From Candidatus Vicinibacter proximus (GTDB taxonomy: Bacteria; Bacteroidota; Bacteroidia; Chitinophagales; Saprospiraceae): a stretch of 64,000 nt of DNA. The stretch spans positions 62,001-126,000 of the forward strand of contig JADJOE010000001.1 in assembly GCA_016713905.1 (NCBI GenBank), given 5' to 3'. The translations under genes were made by a program, and so were the position numbers. The notes under the pieces were generated by a model, which was not told where the DNA came from, made no database searches, and saw nothing but the letters and a program-made list of their open reading frames with translations. This document shows positions 46,540 through 57,300 of this stretch, in pieces (the stretch's first letter is position 1; each line of letters opens with the position of its first letter).

Positions 46540-47127
46540 ATGTGTAAATCTTGTGAATCGTTTAAACTCTATCTTTTAGAAGGAGAATTGGGAAGAAAAA
46601 AAGCAGCCCAATCACTTTTTGAAGAAGAAATTATTCAAAAACATGCCAGGTATTTCTATTGGAAATATCAACGATTCGTTTCACAGGACTATACTGGTTG
46701 GGAAGATTTTTATGTGGAGGTGGTTTTACGAATTTTTAAGGAGAAAGAGGCTGGTAGGGGACCAAGAGATAATTGTGACGGTTACTATTATAAACTAACC
46801 AGAAACATTTGTGAAGAGATGGTAAGATTATCCAATAAATCAAAAGCTGCCCAGGAAGAGCTTTCACGACTGGATGAGCTAACCGGGGATCCTTATATCA
46901 TTGAAAAAGTAAAGAAATATATTGACCAATTAGAGTGTAAATGCAATCGCCTTTTGTACCACTATCATATTGAAGAACAATTGGTAAGAGACAAGCAGCA
47001 ACTGGTTAATATACTGAAGGATAAATGTGGAAAGGAATATTCACTTGGTTCCATTCCTGTTCATCTTTCTGGTTGTCTCAATAAATTAACTGATTTAGTA
47101 GAAAATGATCCTGATCACTTATTTTAA
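46540..47127 (+). CDS. ECF-like sigma-70 family factor
   Basis: 195 residues. Residues about 25-100 resemble sigma region 2: a helix with YFYWKYQRFVSQDYTGWEDF, then YVEVVLRIFKEKEAGRGP (the core-binding helix) and YYYKLTRNICEEMVRLSNK. The C-terminal part is a helical domain in the place of region 4 (IDQLECKCNRLLYHYHIEEQ and later YSLGSIPVHLSGCLNKL), but the helix-turn-helix is far from consensus. Several Cys (MCKSCESF at the start) might bind metal. The gene is followed 5 bases later by a predicted membrane anti-sigma-like protein, which is the usual ECF arrangement. The identity as a sigma factor is likely rather than certain. Confidence 0.72.
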   Translation: MCKSCESFKLYLLEGELGRKKAAQSLFEEEIIQKHARYFYWKYQRFVSQDYTGWEDFYVEVVLRIFKEKEAGRGPRDNCDGYYYKLTRNICEEMVRLSNKSKAAQEELSRLDELTGDPYIIEKVKKYIDQLECKCNRLLYHYHIEEQLVRDKQQLVNILKDKCGKEYSLGSIPVHLSGCLNKLTDLVENDPDHLF

Positions 47128-47132
47128 ATAAA

Positions 47133-47924
47133 ATGGAAAATATAACAATTAAATTTCAAGAATATCTGGATCATCGAATGAGTCCGGAAGAAGAGACAGC
47201 ATTTAAAGCTGAGTTAGAATCGGATGCTAAACTCAAAAGCAAGTTTGTAGCTTTCCTGCTAAAAAGACTACAGGTTCCAGATCAGGTAGATCCTGAAACA
47301 CGCAAAATGGTTTCAGAAGTTTATCGGAATATGACTCCGGTAAAAATGTCAAACCCATCGAGGATTTATAGATTAAATAGGTTTGCTTCAGACAATTGGC
47401 CAAAACTTGCCACGGCAGCTTCCTTTTTATTAGTGATGGGCTTTTTAATTTCTGTATACACCTCAGAAGCCTATAATACTAGTAAAAATCTAAACGAAAT
47501 TATGGTGGAGCCCATAAGTATGGAAAGGGCATCGTCCTCAGAAATGAAACAATATGAGAAAGCCTCTTATTTTTATTTCAAACCTTCTCCTCTTTTGGAC
47601 AGTTTAGAGGCTATGTCAAAAGCATGCAGTGACTTTTGTCTTCCCAAATACTACCTTGCTCATGCTTACTTAAAAAATAAACAGTATGATAAAGCAAATT
47701 TACTTTTTGAGGATTGCCTGAAGAATATTGATTTCTTGACTCAGATTCCTCAATTGCAGGGACATGAACAAGAGATCAGACTCAATGTGTTGATCAGCAG
47801 AGCAGGATTGAAAATGAATTCTACAGAAATCCTGAAAGATCTGGTTAAGTTAATCGATGAATTAAAACCAAATGATGACATTTATCAAAGTGCTGAATCT
47901 TTACGAAAAGCTTTGAAAAAATAG
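47133..47924 (+). CDS. Single-span anti-sigma-like protein with TPR-like C-terminal domain
   Basis: 263 residues. Residues 1-85 are a cytoplasmic helical domain of the anti-sigma type (KFQEYLDHRMSPEEETAFKAEL). One membrane span lies at about 91-109 (KLATAASFLLVMGFLISVY). Residues about 135-263 are helical and TPR-like (CLPKYYLAHAYLKNKQYDKAN). The predicted topology places the TPR part in the periplasm. It starts 5 bases after the sigma gene, so the two form one operon. In such pairs the anti-sigma holds the sigma factor at the membrane until proteolysis or a signal frees it. There is no zinc-binding HxxxCxxC motif. Confidence 0.75.
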   Translation: MENITIKFQEYLDHRMSPEEETAFKAELESDAKLKSKFVAFLLKRLQVPDQVDPETRKMVSEVYRNMTPVKMSNPSRIYRLNRFASDNWPKLATAASFLLVMGFLISVYTSEAYNTSKNLNEIMVEPISMERASSSEMKQYEKASYFYFKPSPLLDSLEAMSKACSDFCLPKYYLAHAYLKNKQYDKANLLFEDCLKNIDFLTQIPQLQGHEQEIRLNVLISRAGLKMNSTEILKDLVKLIDELKPNDDIYQSAESLRKALKK

Positions 47925-47937
47925 GGGTTTCCATCTT

Positions 47938-47962
47938 ATTGGTAATTCTCAAATTTACCAAT
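47938..47962. terminator. Hairpin between convergent operons
   Basis: ATTGGTAA and TTACCAAT form an 8-bp stem with a 9-base loop in the gap between the anti-sigma-like gene (+) and the CHAT protease gene (-). The T-run after it is weak. Confidence 0.4.
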
Positions 47963-47988
47963 TTGATAATTCTTTTGAATCCATTAAA

Positions 47989-50928
47989 TTATGCGCTCAA
48001 TTGCTTTTTCCTTTGCATGTAAAATATCCATCCAAGAGTAAGGATTAGGGCACAAATACAGATTTCCCAATATGCTGAATCGGATGATTGAATAGCCCTT
48101 TTTGAACTACCAATAAGTATTAATCCTGCCCAGTTTTCCGGATATACACTCTTACCTGCAGCAAGAAACTCCCTTTTGCTGGTTGCGAGTGCGACATCTT
48201 TAGGTTGTGCTTGATTAAAAAAGTGATGGTAGAAACCTGGAATAATGTTAGAGGCTCCATGAGTATTGATCTTCCAAAGTGTCGTGATAAATGATTTTAC
48301 ACCACTATATGCAAATCCCCTTGCCAAGCTGATGTTTCCTTCCCCCTCCTTAAGTTGACCAAGTGCCGTTTCACAAGCGGTTAGTGTTATGAGTTCTTGG
48401 TTCATAGGGTAATTGTACAATTCTTTTAAAAATAAAAATTGATTGGAATCCGGCTTTGGTGAAAATTGAGAAAATGAAATAAAACTTTGGTCAGGATCGT
48501 CTGCAACAAATCCATGAGTCGAGATGTGGAGATAAGCGTATTTTTCAGTCGCACGAATAAACTGCTCCTTGGTGCTTTGATTATCCGTGTAAGTATTATC
48601 ATAAACAGACTTTATCCCTGCGATTTCATCAGACTGATAAGTCAGGTAAGGTAAATCTTTTGACTCAGAATGAAATTGTGGTGCTATAATTGCAAGACTT
48701 GTTTTAAGATTATTTTGTCTTAGAGCTCTGCTCATTTCCTGCAACATACTGGCAGAAAAGCAATAACTAATGGCATGTTGCTGAATGAGATAATTACCAT
48801 CTTTGGCTTGTAAGGGTAAATTATTTCCATCATTTGAAAGTTTATACAGTAAGGCATCAAATGAGAGATTATTTAAAATCCCATCAGGAATAATAATCAG
48901 CCGCTCCGGCAATCCATATTTTATTTTAATATGCCCAATTAAAATTTCATAAAGTTGGTTGGAAGTTAAACAAAATTCTCTAACTAACTTCGGATCCGTT
49001 ATTCCTTCTTGATTGACAGGATTTATACTTTTTCTAAAAGAACTAATGAGTTTTTCCAACTCAATTTTTAAGATGCCCACAGTGTCGAAAATAAAATGAC
49101 TTTTACTGATTAAAAATATATTGATCAGAGAATCTTGAATAAAATATTCTAACATGGCCTGATCCTCTTCCAATAAATTTTGCTGTATGTCCTGAATAGA
49201 AATATCCACACCCTTATACTTTATGGCAAAATATGAGGGTACTTTCAGTTTTAATTCACTGATAAATTCCCTTTGTTTCTTTTCTACTAATCCTGCAATA
49301 GAATCGTTGTGTAAGGCTTTTTGCTGGAAGCTCAATAATTCCTCCTTCTTGCTCTGCAAAGCAATAGGTAATTGATCTTTTGCATTATTCAATCTGGACG
49401 CTTCAATCAGAGAAAATGCCTTGGCTTGCTCTACCATGGCAAACATTTTTTCCTTTTGAATTGAGTCATTTGAAAGATAATACAAATCTTTAATATCTGT
49501 TATGGCATCTGGTATCCATAATCTGGATCTCTCAGCCAAATTAACTTTTGCATTATCGTTAATTATATTTCCACGAAAATGATTTAATAGATTTGAGAGC
49601 GTGTCATACGTTTGTACAGCCAGTAAGGCGCTTTGTTTATCTTCTGGAGCGAGTAATTTAAATGCTCTTCCCATACTCCCTAACAATATCAAACTTTGCT
49701 CATAGTCTAAAGCTAATTTATTTACATCTGGTAATTTTCCGGTACTCAGACTGGATGAGTCAATTGAACCCACTGCTTTCCAATAAGCCATCAAAGCTTC
49801 TTTAAATTTGTCTTGACCTAGTAAGGCAGTTCCTAAATTAATGTATAAGGATTGAAATTGACTTGGGACAACTTCATTAAAATTCAAATTTGCAAATTCA
49901 ATACCTTGTCTACACAACGTTTCGGACTTAGTATAATCTTTCATCTTTTCATACAAGGCTGCTAAATTCTGGAAACAAAGCAAAATGCTCTTTTTGTCTT
50001 CAAGTCTTTTAAAGTTTGAGAATGCTAATTGATAGTAATTGATTCCTTGACTACATAACAACTTATATGCTTCTGATTCTCCATCTTGAATTTCAGCTAA
50101 AGAATCTTGAATATTATTTCCAATTGAAATAAACAAATTACCCATTTGGCCTATTGTATCGGAGGGAGGAGCCCAACCCCTTATGAGCTGAATTCCTTTA
50201 AGACTGAAATCCATTGATTTGCGATTTTCCCCTATGGTTTTATACAAATCACTTAAGCTATACATTAGGTACTCCAATTTGGATGAAGTCTTTAACCATG
50301 CCTCGGACTCTGTACAAGTTTTTGAAGAAATACACTCAATAATCCTTTGGTAGGCACTTGATAAACATTCGATAGCCTTTAAATACTCGTTTAAGGATTT
50401 ATACGATTCTGCCTTCTTTATTTGATTAAATATATAAGGAAATATTCTAAATTCAGATTTTTCTATTTCAGCGGAATCAAAATACGCTAATGCCAAGATG
50501 TGGTCACCTTCATAGACATAAGTCATGCCTGTATTGATTAATGATCTTAGAATATCAATATGAATTGAGTCCCCGTAAAATTCTCTTCTAATTTTTGTAG
50601 CTGATTTAAAATATATTCTTGAAATAGAAGGCACTGAAATTAATAACGAATTTCCTCTATTATGTAAAGAATCAGCAATTAAGAGGAAAAGAGAATCTCG
50701 ATTCCCTAAACATTCGGAAATCACAATTGCTTTTCCAAAATTTGTCCAAACAGAATCAGCCCAAAAATCCTTATCAATAAGATGATTTCTAAAACTTGCA
50801 ATTACAGTTGTATCACAATCCTCTCTTTTGGAAATACTTCTTTCTTCAATCTTTTCTTCAGTACAATTAATAAAATATAAACTGAATAAAAATACTGATA
50901 TAAAAATTGAAATAAAATTAACCCTCAT
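47989..50928 (-). CDS. TPR-CHAT caspase-like protease, membrane anchored
   Basis: 979 residues from the ATG at 50928; a longer frame to 50967 precedes the signal sequence (FISIFISVFLFSLYFINC) and is less likely. Residues about 60-500 hold TPR repeats (NLAALYEKMKDYTKSETLC, NLGTALLGQDKFKEALMAY). Residues about 690-930 form the CHAT domain with the catalytic pair intact: His near 805 (YLHISTHGFV) and Cys near 852 (LITLTACETALG), plus the closing SGVKSFITTLWKIN. A hydrophobic helix at about 956-971 (ICICALILTLGWIFYM) is followed by a basic tail, which places the CHAT domain in the periplasm. It lies 55 bases after the subtilase gene in the same orientation. Confidence 0.92.
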   Translation of the reverse strand: MRVNFISIFISVFLFSLYFINCTEEKIEERSISKREDCDTTVIASFRNHLIDKDFWADSVWTNFGKAIVISECLGNRDSLFLLIADSLHNRGNSLLISVPSISRIYFKSATKIRREFYGDSIHIDILRSLINTGMTYVYEGDHILALAYFDSAEIEKSEFRIFPYIFNQIKKAESYKSLNEYLKAIECLSSAYQRIIECISSKTCTESEAWLKTSSKLEYLMYSLSDLYKTIGENRKSMDFSLKGIQLIRGWAPPSDTIGQMGNLFISIGNNIQDSLAEIQDGESEAYKLLCSQGINYYQLAFSNFKRLEDKKSILLCFQNLAALYEKMKDYTKSETLCRQGIEFANLNFNEVVPSQFQSLYINLGTALLGQDKFKEALMAYWKAVGSIDSSSLSTGKLPDVNKLALDYEQSLILLGSMGRAFKLLAPEDKQSALLAVQTYDTLSNLLNHFRGNIINDNAKVNLAERSRLWIPDAITDIKDLYYLSNDSIQKEKMFAMVEQAKAFSLIEASRLNNAKDQLPIALQSKKEELLSFQQKALHNDSIAGLVEKKQREFISELKLKVPSYFAIKYKGVDISIQDIQQNLLEEDQAMLEYFIQDSLINIFLISKSHFIFDTVGILKIELEKLISSFRKSINPVNQEGITDPKLVREFCLTSNQLYEILIGHIKIKYGLPERLIIIPDGILNNLSFDALLYKLSNDGNNLPLQAKDGNYLIQQHAISYCFSASMLQEMSRALRQNNLKTSLAIIAPQFHSESKDLPYLTYQSDEIAGIKSVYDNTYTDNQSTKEQFIRATEKYAYLHISTHGFVADDPDQSFISFSQFSPKPDSNQFLFLKELYNYPMNQELITLTACETALGQLKEGEGNISLARGFAYSGVKSFITTLWKINTHGASNIIPGFYHHFFNQAQPKDVALATSKREFLAAGKSVYPENWAGLILIGSSKRAIQSSDSAYWEICICALILTLGWIFYMQRKKQLSA

Positions 50929-50983
50929 TTCACGAACGGAAATTAAATACACATAACCCAAAGCCAATGTTCATTAAAATGCC

Positions 50984-52471
50984 TTAAGGGCATATGGTGG
51001 AACTTTCAACCATGATATCGTATTTTTTAAATTCTAATAAGCCATTATAGCGAATACTCAATGAGTTGTTTACTAGATTTAATTTATTTTTAAAAGCAAC
51101 TGAAGTTTCTCCATATTTATATCTTCTCAATGCAGCAATTCTTGTTACCAATGGAGCAGAAAATGATGTGCCCGATTGTATAACCCACCCACTGGCTATA
51201 GTTGTATTCTGCATTCTTGAAGGATAGGCATTTGTTATTTCTTTGCCAAATGTATTGATTGTAACAATTCCACTGTTCACATCGGCAAAATTTGAAAATC
51301 CTGCCAGATCATTTCCATTTTTATCCAAAGACCCCACAGATACAAAATTATCATGCCGTGGTGCTAAAGATGCCGGATAAAATTTAACATCCTCGTTTAA
51401 GTACAGGCTATCGTTTCCAATAGCTGCTACAATGAGGATATCATGTTGATCAGCCTTTCTGATGAAATTATTAAATACTTTTGTCAATGCGGAATCCATC
51501 TGTTCATTAGCATCAGAACTTACAAATTTAAAACCCCAACTGATATTAATAATATCTGGATTTTGATTTAAGGCATAATTTAAACCACAAAGTGCATCAA
51601 ATAAATTGCCGTATTTTGTACTGCCTTCTGTAATTTTAACATTGACAAATCTAAGGGGAATATTTGTTTTAAAATTAGGTAGGGAGGCTCCTGTTGAAAC
51701 TGCATTTACAGAACTTCCATGACCGTGTGAATCAACTGGTTCGGTATTTAGGCAAATGTCAATACCCTTTTGAAATGAATTTGGGTTGCATAAGTTTCCG
51801 TTGTTGATGGAATTCCAACCAAAAAATTGCAATCCTAAAATTGTCCCACTCCCAGGATTTGGAACGCCACTATTCTCTTCAACTCCGGAATCTACAATGG
51901 CAATTTCAATTGTTCTTTGAATAGAAGCATCCTGACAATTGAGATTTGGCCAATTATCTTTTGAAAGTGAAATTGTGTCCCTTGAATTGATTGGTTCAGG
52001 CATATTGAATACAACATTTAAAAGCATACCATCACCCAAACCTCCTTGTCTGATAGGATTTGAGACAACTGTTCCAGAACCCACCCCACCAACACCAGGA
52101 TATTCCCATAATTCAAATGGCGGATCACATGGGCAGGTTTTAACCAGTTTAAAACAGGCTTTCCTGAGTGAATCTCTAATTTCTTTTACCCTGGGATGGT
52201 CAGGATCAAGAATTAATTGACTGCATTGATAGGTCAGATCAAAACTGTCATTTTTTAGTTTTTGATAAGATGGGAATGTATCAAAGGAAGGATATTTTTC
52301 AATTCTGTCAAAAGCAGTTCTAAAAGTATCCACACTCGAGCATGAATTTCCGTTAGCATTTAGTATATCACAATTATTACATGAAAATGTAGTCAATATA
52401 ATGCTTGTTAAGGTCAAAAGACCAATAATGATCAATACAAGATTTCGATTGAACCTGAATTCAGTAGCCAT
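50984..52471 (-). CDS. S8-family subtilisin-like serine protease, lipoprotein
   Basis: 495 residues. An N-terminal hydrophobic segment ends in a lipobox-like site (LTSIILTTFSC), so the protein is probably a lipoprotein. Residues about 35-185 are a pro-domain or N-terminal extension. The catalytic triad is complete: Asp in AIVDSGVEE, His in DSHGHGSSVNAV and Ser in SGTSFSAPLVTR, with the oxyanion Asn in VAAIGNDS. It precedes the TPR-CHAT gene by 55 bases on the same strand, and the two are probably co-transcribed. Two proteases of different class in one operon, facing a sigma/anti-sigma operon, suggest a proteolytic signalling role. Confidence 0.93.
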   Translation of the reverse strand: MATEFRFNRNLVLIIIGLLTLTSIILTTFSCNNCDILNANGNSCSSVDTFRTAFDRIEKYPSFDTFPSYQKLKNDSFDLTYQCSQLILDPDHPRVKEIRDSLRKACFKLVKTCPCDPPFELWEYPGVGGVGSGTVVSNPIRQGGLGDGMLLNVVFNMPEPINSRDTISLSKDNWPNLNCQDASIQRTIEIAIVDSGVEENSGVPNPGSGTILGLQFFGWNSINNGNLCNPNSFQKGIDICLNTEPVDSHGHGSSVNAVSTGASLPNFKTNIPLRFVNVKITEGSTKYGNLFDALCGLNYALNQNPDIINISWGFKFVSSDANEQMDSALTKVFNNFIRKADQHDILIVAAIGNDSLYLNEDVKFYPASLAPRHDNFVSVGSLDKNGNDLAGFSNFADVNSGIVTINTFGKEITNAYPSRMQNTTIASGWVIQSGTSFSAPLVTRIAALRRYKYGETSVAFKNKLNLVNNSLSIRYNGLLEFKKYDIMVESSTICP

Positions 52472-52615
52472 GATGAAGTAGTTTTAAAGGTTAGTTTTCG
52501 TTTAGTATGTGTAAATCTAAATAAAAAATTAAGGAGAATTTAAATAATTCTTCATTTTGACTCATTTTCAGTGAAATGAGTGCTTAAATAAACGAAAAAA
52601 CAAATTATCTGTGGA

Positions 52616-53644
52616 TTATTGTCTTTTAAGCAGACCTTCTTTAATTTTTCTAACCATCCAGGGGCCCCTATAAATCATACCCGAATAAATTTGAATCAAA
52701 TCTGCCCCTTGTTTGACCTTGTTAATCGCATCTTCGGGATCGAGAATTCCTCCGACAGCAATAATGGTAAAGGATTTTTCAGCCCTCACCCACTGGAGAA
52801 CTTCGTCTGTAAATGGCCTTACCGCTTTTCCACTCAGACCACCGGTCTCCTTTAAGAGCTCTGTTTCCTTTAAATATTCCGGTCTTCTTATGGTTGTATT
52901 ACACAAAACAAGACCATTAATTCCTGTTTCTTTTACTACTTGAATAATTTCTTCTACAGCCTCTTGACTGAGGTCGGGGGCAATTTTAAGATAAATGGGT
53001 TTAGGGTTTGAATGTATAAGATTTTCCTTTTGGATGGCACTCAGTAAATGTAAAAGCGGTTCCCGCTCCTGTAAGCTGCGAAGATTTGCAGTATTAGGGG
53101 AAGATACATTTACTACAAAATAATCCACATGATCAAATAAGGTCCGGAAACAGATAAGGTAATCCTCCACTGCCTTTTGATTAGGAGTTGCTTTGTTCTT
53201 ACCGATATTTCCTCCAATGATAACATTTTTAGTCTCCTTGAATTTTTTTAATCTTTTTACAAGCTTCTCAACCCCTTCATTGTTGAATCCCATTCTATTA
53301 ATTATAGACTCATCCTTCACCAACCTGAACAACCTTGGCTTAGGATTTCCCTCCTGCGGCAAAGGTGTTACTGTACCCACTTCAATCGAACCAAAGCCAA
53401 GATCCTGAAGTAAATTTAACCATCGGCCATCCTTGTCAAATCCGGCTGCCAGACCTACCGGATTTTTATATACCAAACCATCAACCTCTCTACTAAGTTG
53501 GGGATGCTCAAACTTAAATGACTTTTTTAAGAAATACGAAATAACCGGAATTTTCATCCCAAAAGCCAAGAGATCCATGGACAAATAATGTGCCCTCTCC
53601 GGATCAAAAAGAAAAAAGAAGCGCTTTAATACCTTCCAGATCAT
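52616..53644 (-). CDS. pyrD: Dihydroorotate dehydrogenase (quinone), class 2
   Basis: 342 residues from the ATG at 53644; the longer frame starts with a GTG at 53659 that adds five atypical residues. The membrane-associating N-terminal helix (KRFFFLFDPERAHYLSM) marks class 2. Motifs are NPVGLAAGFDKDG, IGGNIGKNKATP, NVSSPNTANLR (catalytic Ser), PIYLKIAPDL and LIQIYSGMIYRGP. It oxidises dihydroorotate to orotate with a quinone as acceptor in pyrimidine synthesis. It follows the MBL-fold gene by 17 bases on the same strand, so the two are probably co-transcribed. Confidence 0.97.
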   Translation of the reverse strand: MIWKVLKRFFFLFDPERAHYLSMDLLAFGMKIPVISYFLKKSFKFEHPQLSREVDGLVYKNPVGLAAGFDKDGRWLNLLQDLGFGSIEVGTVTPLPQEGNPKPRLFRLVKDESIINRMGFNNEGVEKLVKRLKKFKETKNVIIGGNIGKNKATPNQKAVEDYLICFRTLFDHVDYFVVNVSSPNTANLRSLQEREPLLHLLSAIQKENLIHSNPKPIYLKIAPDLSQEAVEEIIQVVKETGINGLVLCNTTIRRPEYLKETELLKETGGLSGKAVRPFTDEVLQWVRAEKSFTIIAVGGILDPEDAINKVKQGADLIQIYSGMIYRGPWMVRKIKEGLLKRQ

Positions 53645-53661
53645 ATTACGGAATATCACGT

Positions 53662-54294
53662 TTATAAAAATGGGTTGGTGAGCTTTTCCTGACCAATGGT
53701 GGTGATGCCGCCATGACCGGAATAAACCTTGGTTTGCACGGGGAGTGGCAACAATTTTTCTTTAATAGACTTTATTAATGTCTCGTGATCACCTCCAGGC
53801 AAATCAGTCCTGCCAATGCTACCTTCAAACAGCACATCACCACTTAACAACAACTTGTTTTCTGAGGAGTGAAAACTAAGACTGCCCGGACTGTGCCCCG
53901 GGGTAAAGTAAACATCAAATTCAATTCCCCCAAAAAACTGTTGCCCGCCTTCTTCAAGCCAATCTCCAACTTCAGGGTAGGAAAAAGATTCTAAACCATA
54001 CATTTGTGAAACCTGGGCAGCCATACTGTAAACCATCATTTCGCTTCTGTGTAGTCGGGGCTTTAAACCATATTCCTTATAGATGAACTCTAGTCCAAAA
54101 ATATGGTCAATATGGGCATGTGTCAATATAAGTTCCCCTAATCTGAGCTTGTGTTTCTCTATAAAATTTTGAAAGTTTTTTCTTTCAGTTACGGTATAAA
54201 ACCCCGGATCTACAATAACCGCCCGCTCCGGATCTTCCCAAAACAAGTAGGTATTCTGATAAAAAGGATTGACCGTAAAACAGTGTAATTCCAT
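53662..54294 (-). CDS. MBL-fold metallo-hydrolase, glyoxalase II-like
   Basis: 210 residues. The zinc-binding motif is LTHAHIDHIFG (HxHxDH), with later ligands in TPGHSPGS, SGDVLFEGSIGRTD and VYSGHGGITT. The short length fits the YcbL/GloB-like hydrolase group that cleaves thioesters. No glyoxalase I lies near. It overlaps the 5' part of an over-long plus-strand frame (54269), but the real start of that plus-strand gene is at 54320, outside this gene. Confidence 0.93.
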   Translation of the reverse strand: MELHCFTVNPFYQNTYLFWEDPERAVIVDPGFYTVTERKNFQNFIEKHKLRLGELILTHAHIDHIFGLEFIYKEYGLKPRLHRSEMMVYSMAAQVSQMYGLESFSYPEVGDWLEEGGQQFFGGIEFDVYFTPGHSPGSLSFHSSENKLLLSGDVLFEGSIGRTDLPGGDHETLIKSIKEKLLPLPVQTKVYSGHGGITTIGQEKLTNPFL

Positions 54295-54319
54295 ATTTCG
54301 TTATACTTTTAGCAAATTA

Positions 54320-57300
54320 ATGGAATTCTGTCTGAATCGTTTAGTATTTTTTACCATTGTTAGCCTCTTCTTAGGGATGCAAAGCCTGAAAGCTCAGCAT
54401 GCAAGGGAGGTCTTTGGCAAAAATAAAGTTCAATACAACGATGATTTACAGTATTGGTGGATTTATGAAACCAATAACATAGTCTACTATTGGTATGGTA
54501 AAAGTAGAAATTTAGCACAATTCTATATAAACCTCGCGGAGGATGAAAACGAAAAAATTAGAAGCCTTTTTGAATATCATCCTAAAGACAAAATCGAACT
54601 GGTCATTTTTTCAGATTTGTCTGATCTTCATCAAACCAACCTTGATCTTCAAAATTCTTTCACCCCACAAACATGGGATCTTGAGCCTAAAATAAACAAT
54701 CAGAAAATACTCCTTTACTTCAACGGAGACCACAATCAAAGTTTGAGCCTTTTACGAAAGGGTATTATTCAATTGTATTTCAATTCTATGTTTTCGGGAA
54801 CAAGTCTGCAGGAGGTTGTGCAAAAAGTAATTTCCTTAAAACTTCCAGGGTGGTTTGAATCAGGATTGATTGGATACCTTGGGGAAGGATGGCATGAGGA
54901 CGATTTTTTTGAAATGGAACAGGCATGGAACCAAAAAAATTCTTTTCAACGCTTTTACAACAGCAATCCGGGTCTGGCAGGGAAGTCTTTCTGGAATTTT
55001 ATCAATACTCAATTTGGTGAAAAGTCCATTTCAAACTGGTTGTATATGACCCGTATTCAAAAGGACCTTAACCAAGCCACAAAACTGGTTTTTCAACAAG
55101 ACTTAAAAGCATTATTCGCCCAATGGAAAAAATATTACACAAGAGAACTACAAACTTTAAATCACAAAAAGGAAAAACATGTTAGATTAAAATTAAAAAA
55201 GGAAGAAAAAATCATTTCCTGCGGTTACAGTGAATTGCATCACACCTTCTATTTAGCTACCAACCAAAACAACCGAAAAAGAATTCGTTTACTGAATACA
55301 GAAAAAAATACTTTAAAGACCATCTACAAATCAGGACATCGAAATAAAATAAATATCCCGGACAGGATTTATCCAATTTATGCAGAAGATGCAGATAATG
55401 GACTCCAACTTATTATTAATGAAAAGCGAAATAGACTTCATCTCCATCTCCTCCAATTTAAAACGGGAGAAATAATGACATCTGTCCTTCCAGAAGATAT
55501 ACATGAAATTTATGATGTAGTATTTCTGGATCCAAACAATATAATATTTTCTGGTACCAACAATAGTTTTTCAGATATTTTTTTATACAATTTGCCCTCA
55601 AGATCGTACAAAAAAATAACAGACGACATTTATGATGATTTACAAATACAAATAATTAAAACGGGAAACATTCGGAAACTAATTTTTCAATCCAACAGAC
55701 CAGATACACAATCGAGATTAAATAAACTGGATAGTTTGTTGCCCTTGGATAAATTTCAACTTTTTAGTGTAAATCTCAATGATCTAACAACTTTTCATCA
55801 TGAAACCCAAAGTTTTAATTATGGTTCTATTCATGGTTTCCAAATTTTGGATGAAAATGAATATTTGATTCATAGTCGACTTCAAACAAAAACTGTCTTC
55901 TATATTCAAAAAGATTTAAACAGATATGATCTAAGCGATAATCAATTGGAGAATATATCCTTAAAAGGCGACCTTAACAAAATGTTGATGATCTATAAAA
56001 AATATAGAAATAAATATGAATATTCTCTCACTACTTTAGATCAAAAGTTAAAATTAGCGCCTCAAATTTCAGAAATTACAACACCTTTAATAAAACCTAA
56101 GGAATTAGTTTCTATTGATTCGATTCTAGGGCCTAAAGAAGATTCAACTATTTCATTTTTTGTTTCAAAATTTGGTGACCCGGTTGGTGTAAAAGAAGTT
56201 ATATTTAATGAATTCGATAGGAAAAAGATTAACTATGAAGATTCCGACTTAGATAAAGAAAACTTATACGAGAATAAGATTTCAGAAATAATAAAATTTA
56301 ATCCAAACTTATCCATTGCCTACCGAAAAAGATTTGGAATTGAAGAAATTTCGGCTGATCTGAATAATGATTTGCTTTTCGGTGGATTAAATACTTATTC
56401 AGGTTTTAATCCAGACTATAACCCTCCTAATATTGGCATTCTATTTAAAATAAGAGTTAAAGAAGTCCTGGAAAATTATCATCTTGAAGGTGGAGTCAGA
56501 ATTCCAACTGATTTTATTGGCTCTGAAGCCTATGTGCTCCTGGAAAACAATAAAAAAAGATGGGATCATGTTTTTGGTATTTACCGGAAATCGGATAGGG
56601 AGAACATTCCAAATGGAAATTTGAATTCCTGGAGATTAGCCTCAAATACTATTCTCCTCAACTATCAGTTAAAATATGCGCTTGATCCATATCAGAGTTT
56701 TCGATTAAACAATACCATTAGAAATGACCATCAATTTCTGCTTTCTTCAGACATTAAAAGTCTGGATAGCCTGGGTAGAAATATACAAAGCATTGGTACT
56801 CGGATAGAATATGTATTTGATGATGCGATGGATCTATCTTTAAATTTAAAACAAGGCTATCAAATCAAGCTGTTCTTTGAAGGTGCTAAAAGGATAAATA
56901 CAAGCTTGCATGATGGGATTAAGGTGAATCCAATTAAGGGTTTGTTGCTGATTGCTGGTTTAGATGCCCGCTATCACTTACCCATTCTTCGTCACTCAGT
57001 ATTTGCCAACCGCTTTTATCTAAATGCTTCTTTTGGACAACAAAGATTGTTGAATCATCTTGGCGGAACAGAGAATTGGTTGATACCAAAATACAGCACA
57101 GAATCTGTATCCATCACCGATCAGGAATTTGCCTTTTCACAACAAGTAACTGAAGTTCGCGGCCATCCAATTGGGGCACGGAAAGGTTCATCAGCAGCCG
57201 TCTTCAGTACTGAGTTGCGGGTTCCTTTTTTTCAATATATTCTCAATCAAAACTGGAAAAACAGCTTTTTAAGAAATCTTCAATTCATTTGTTTTACGGA

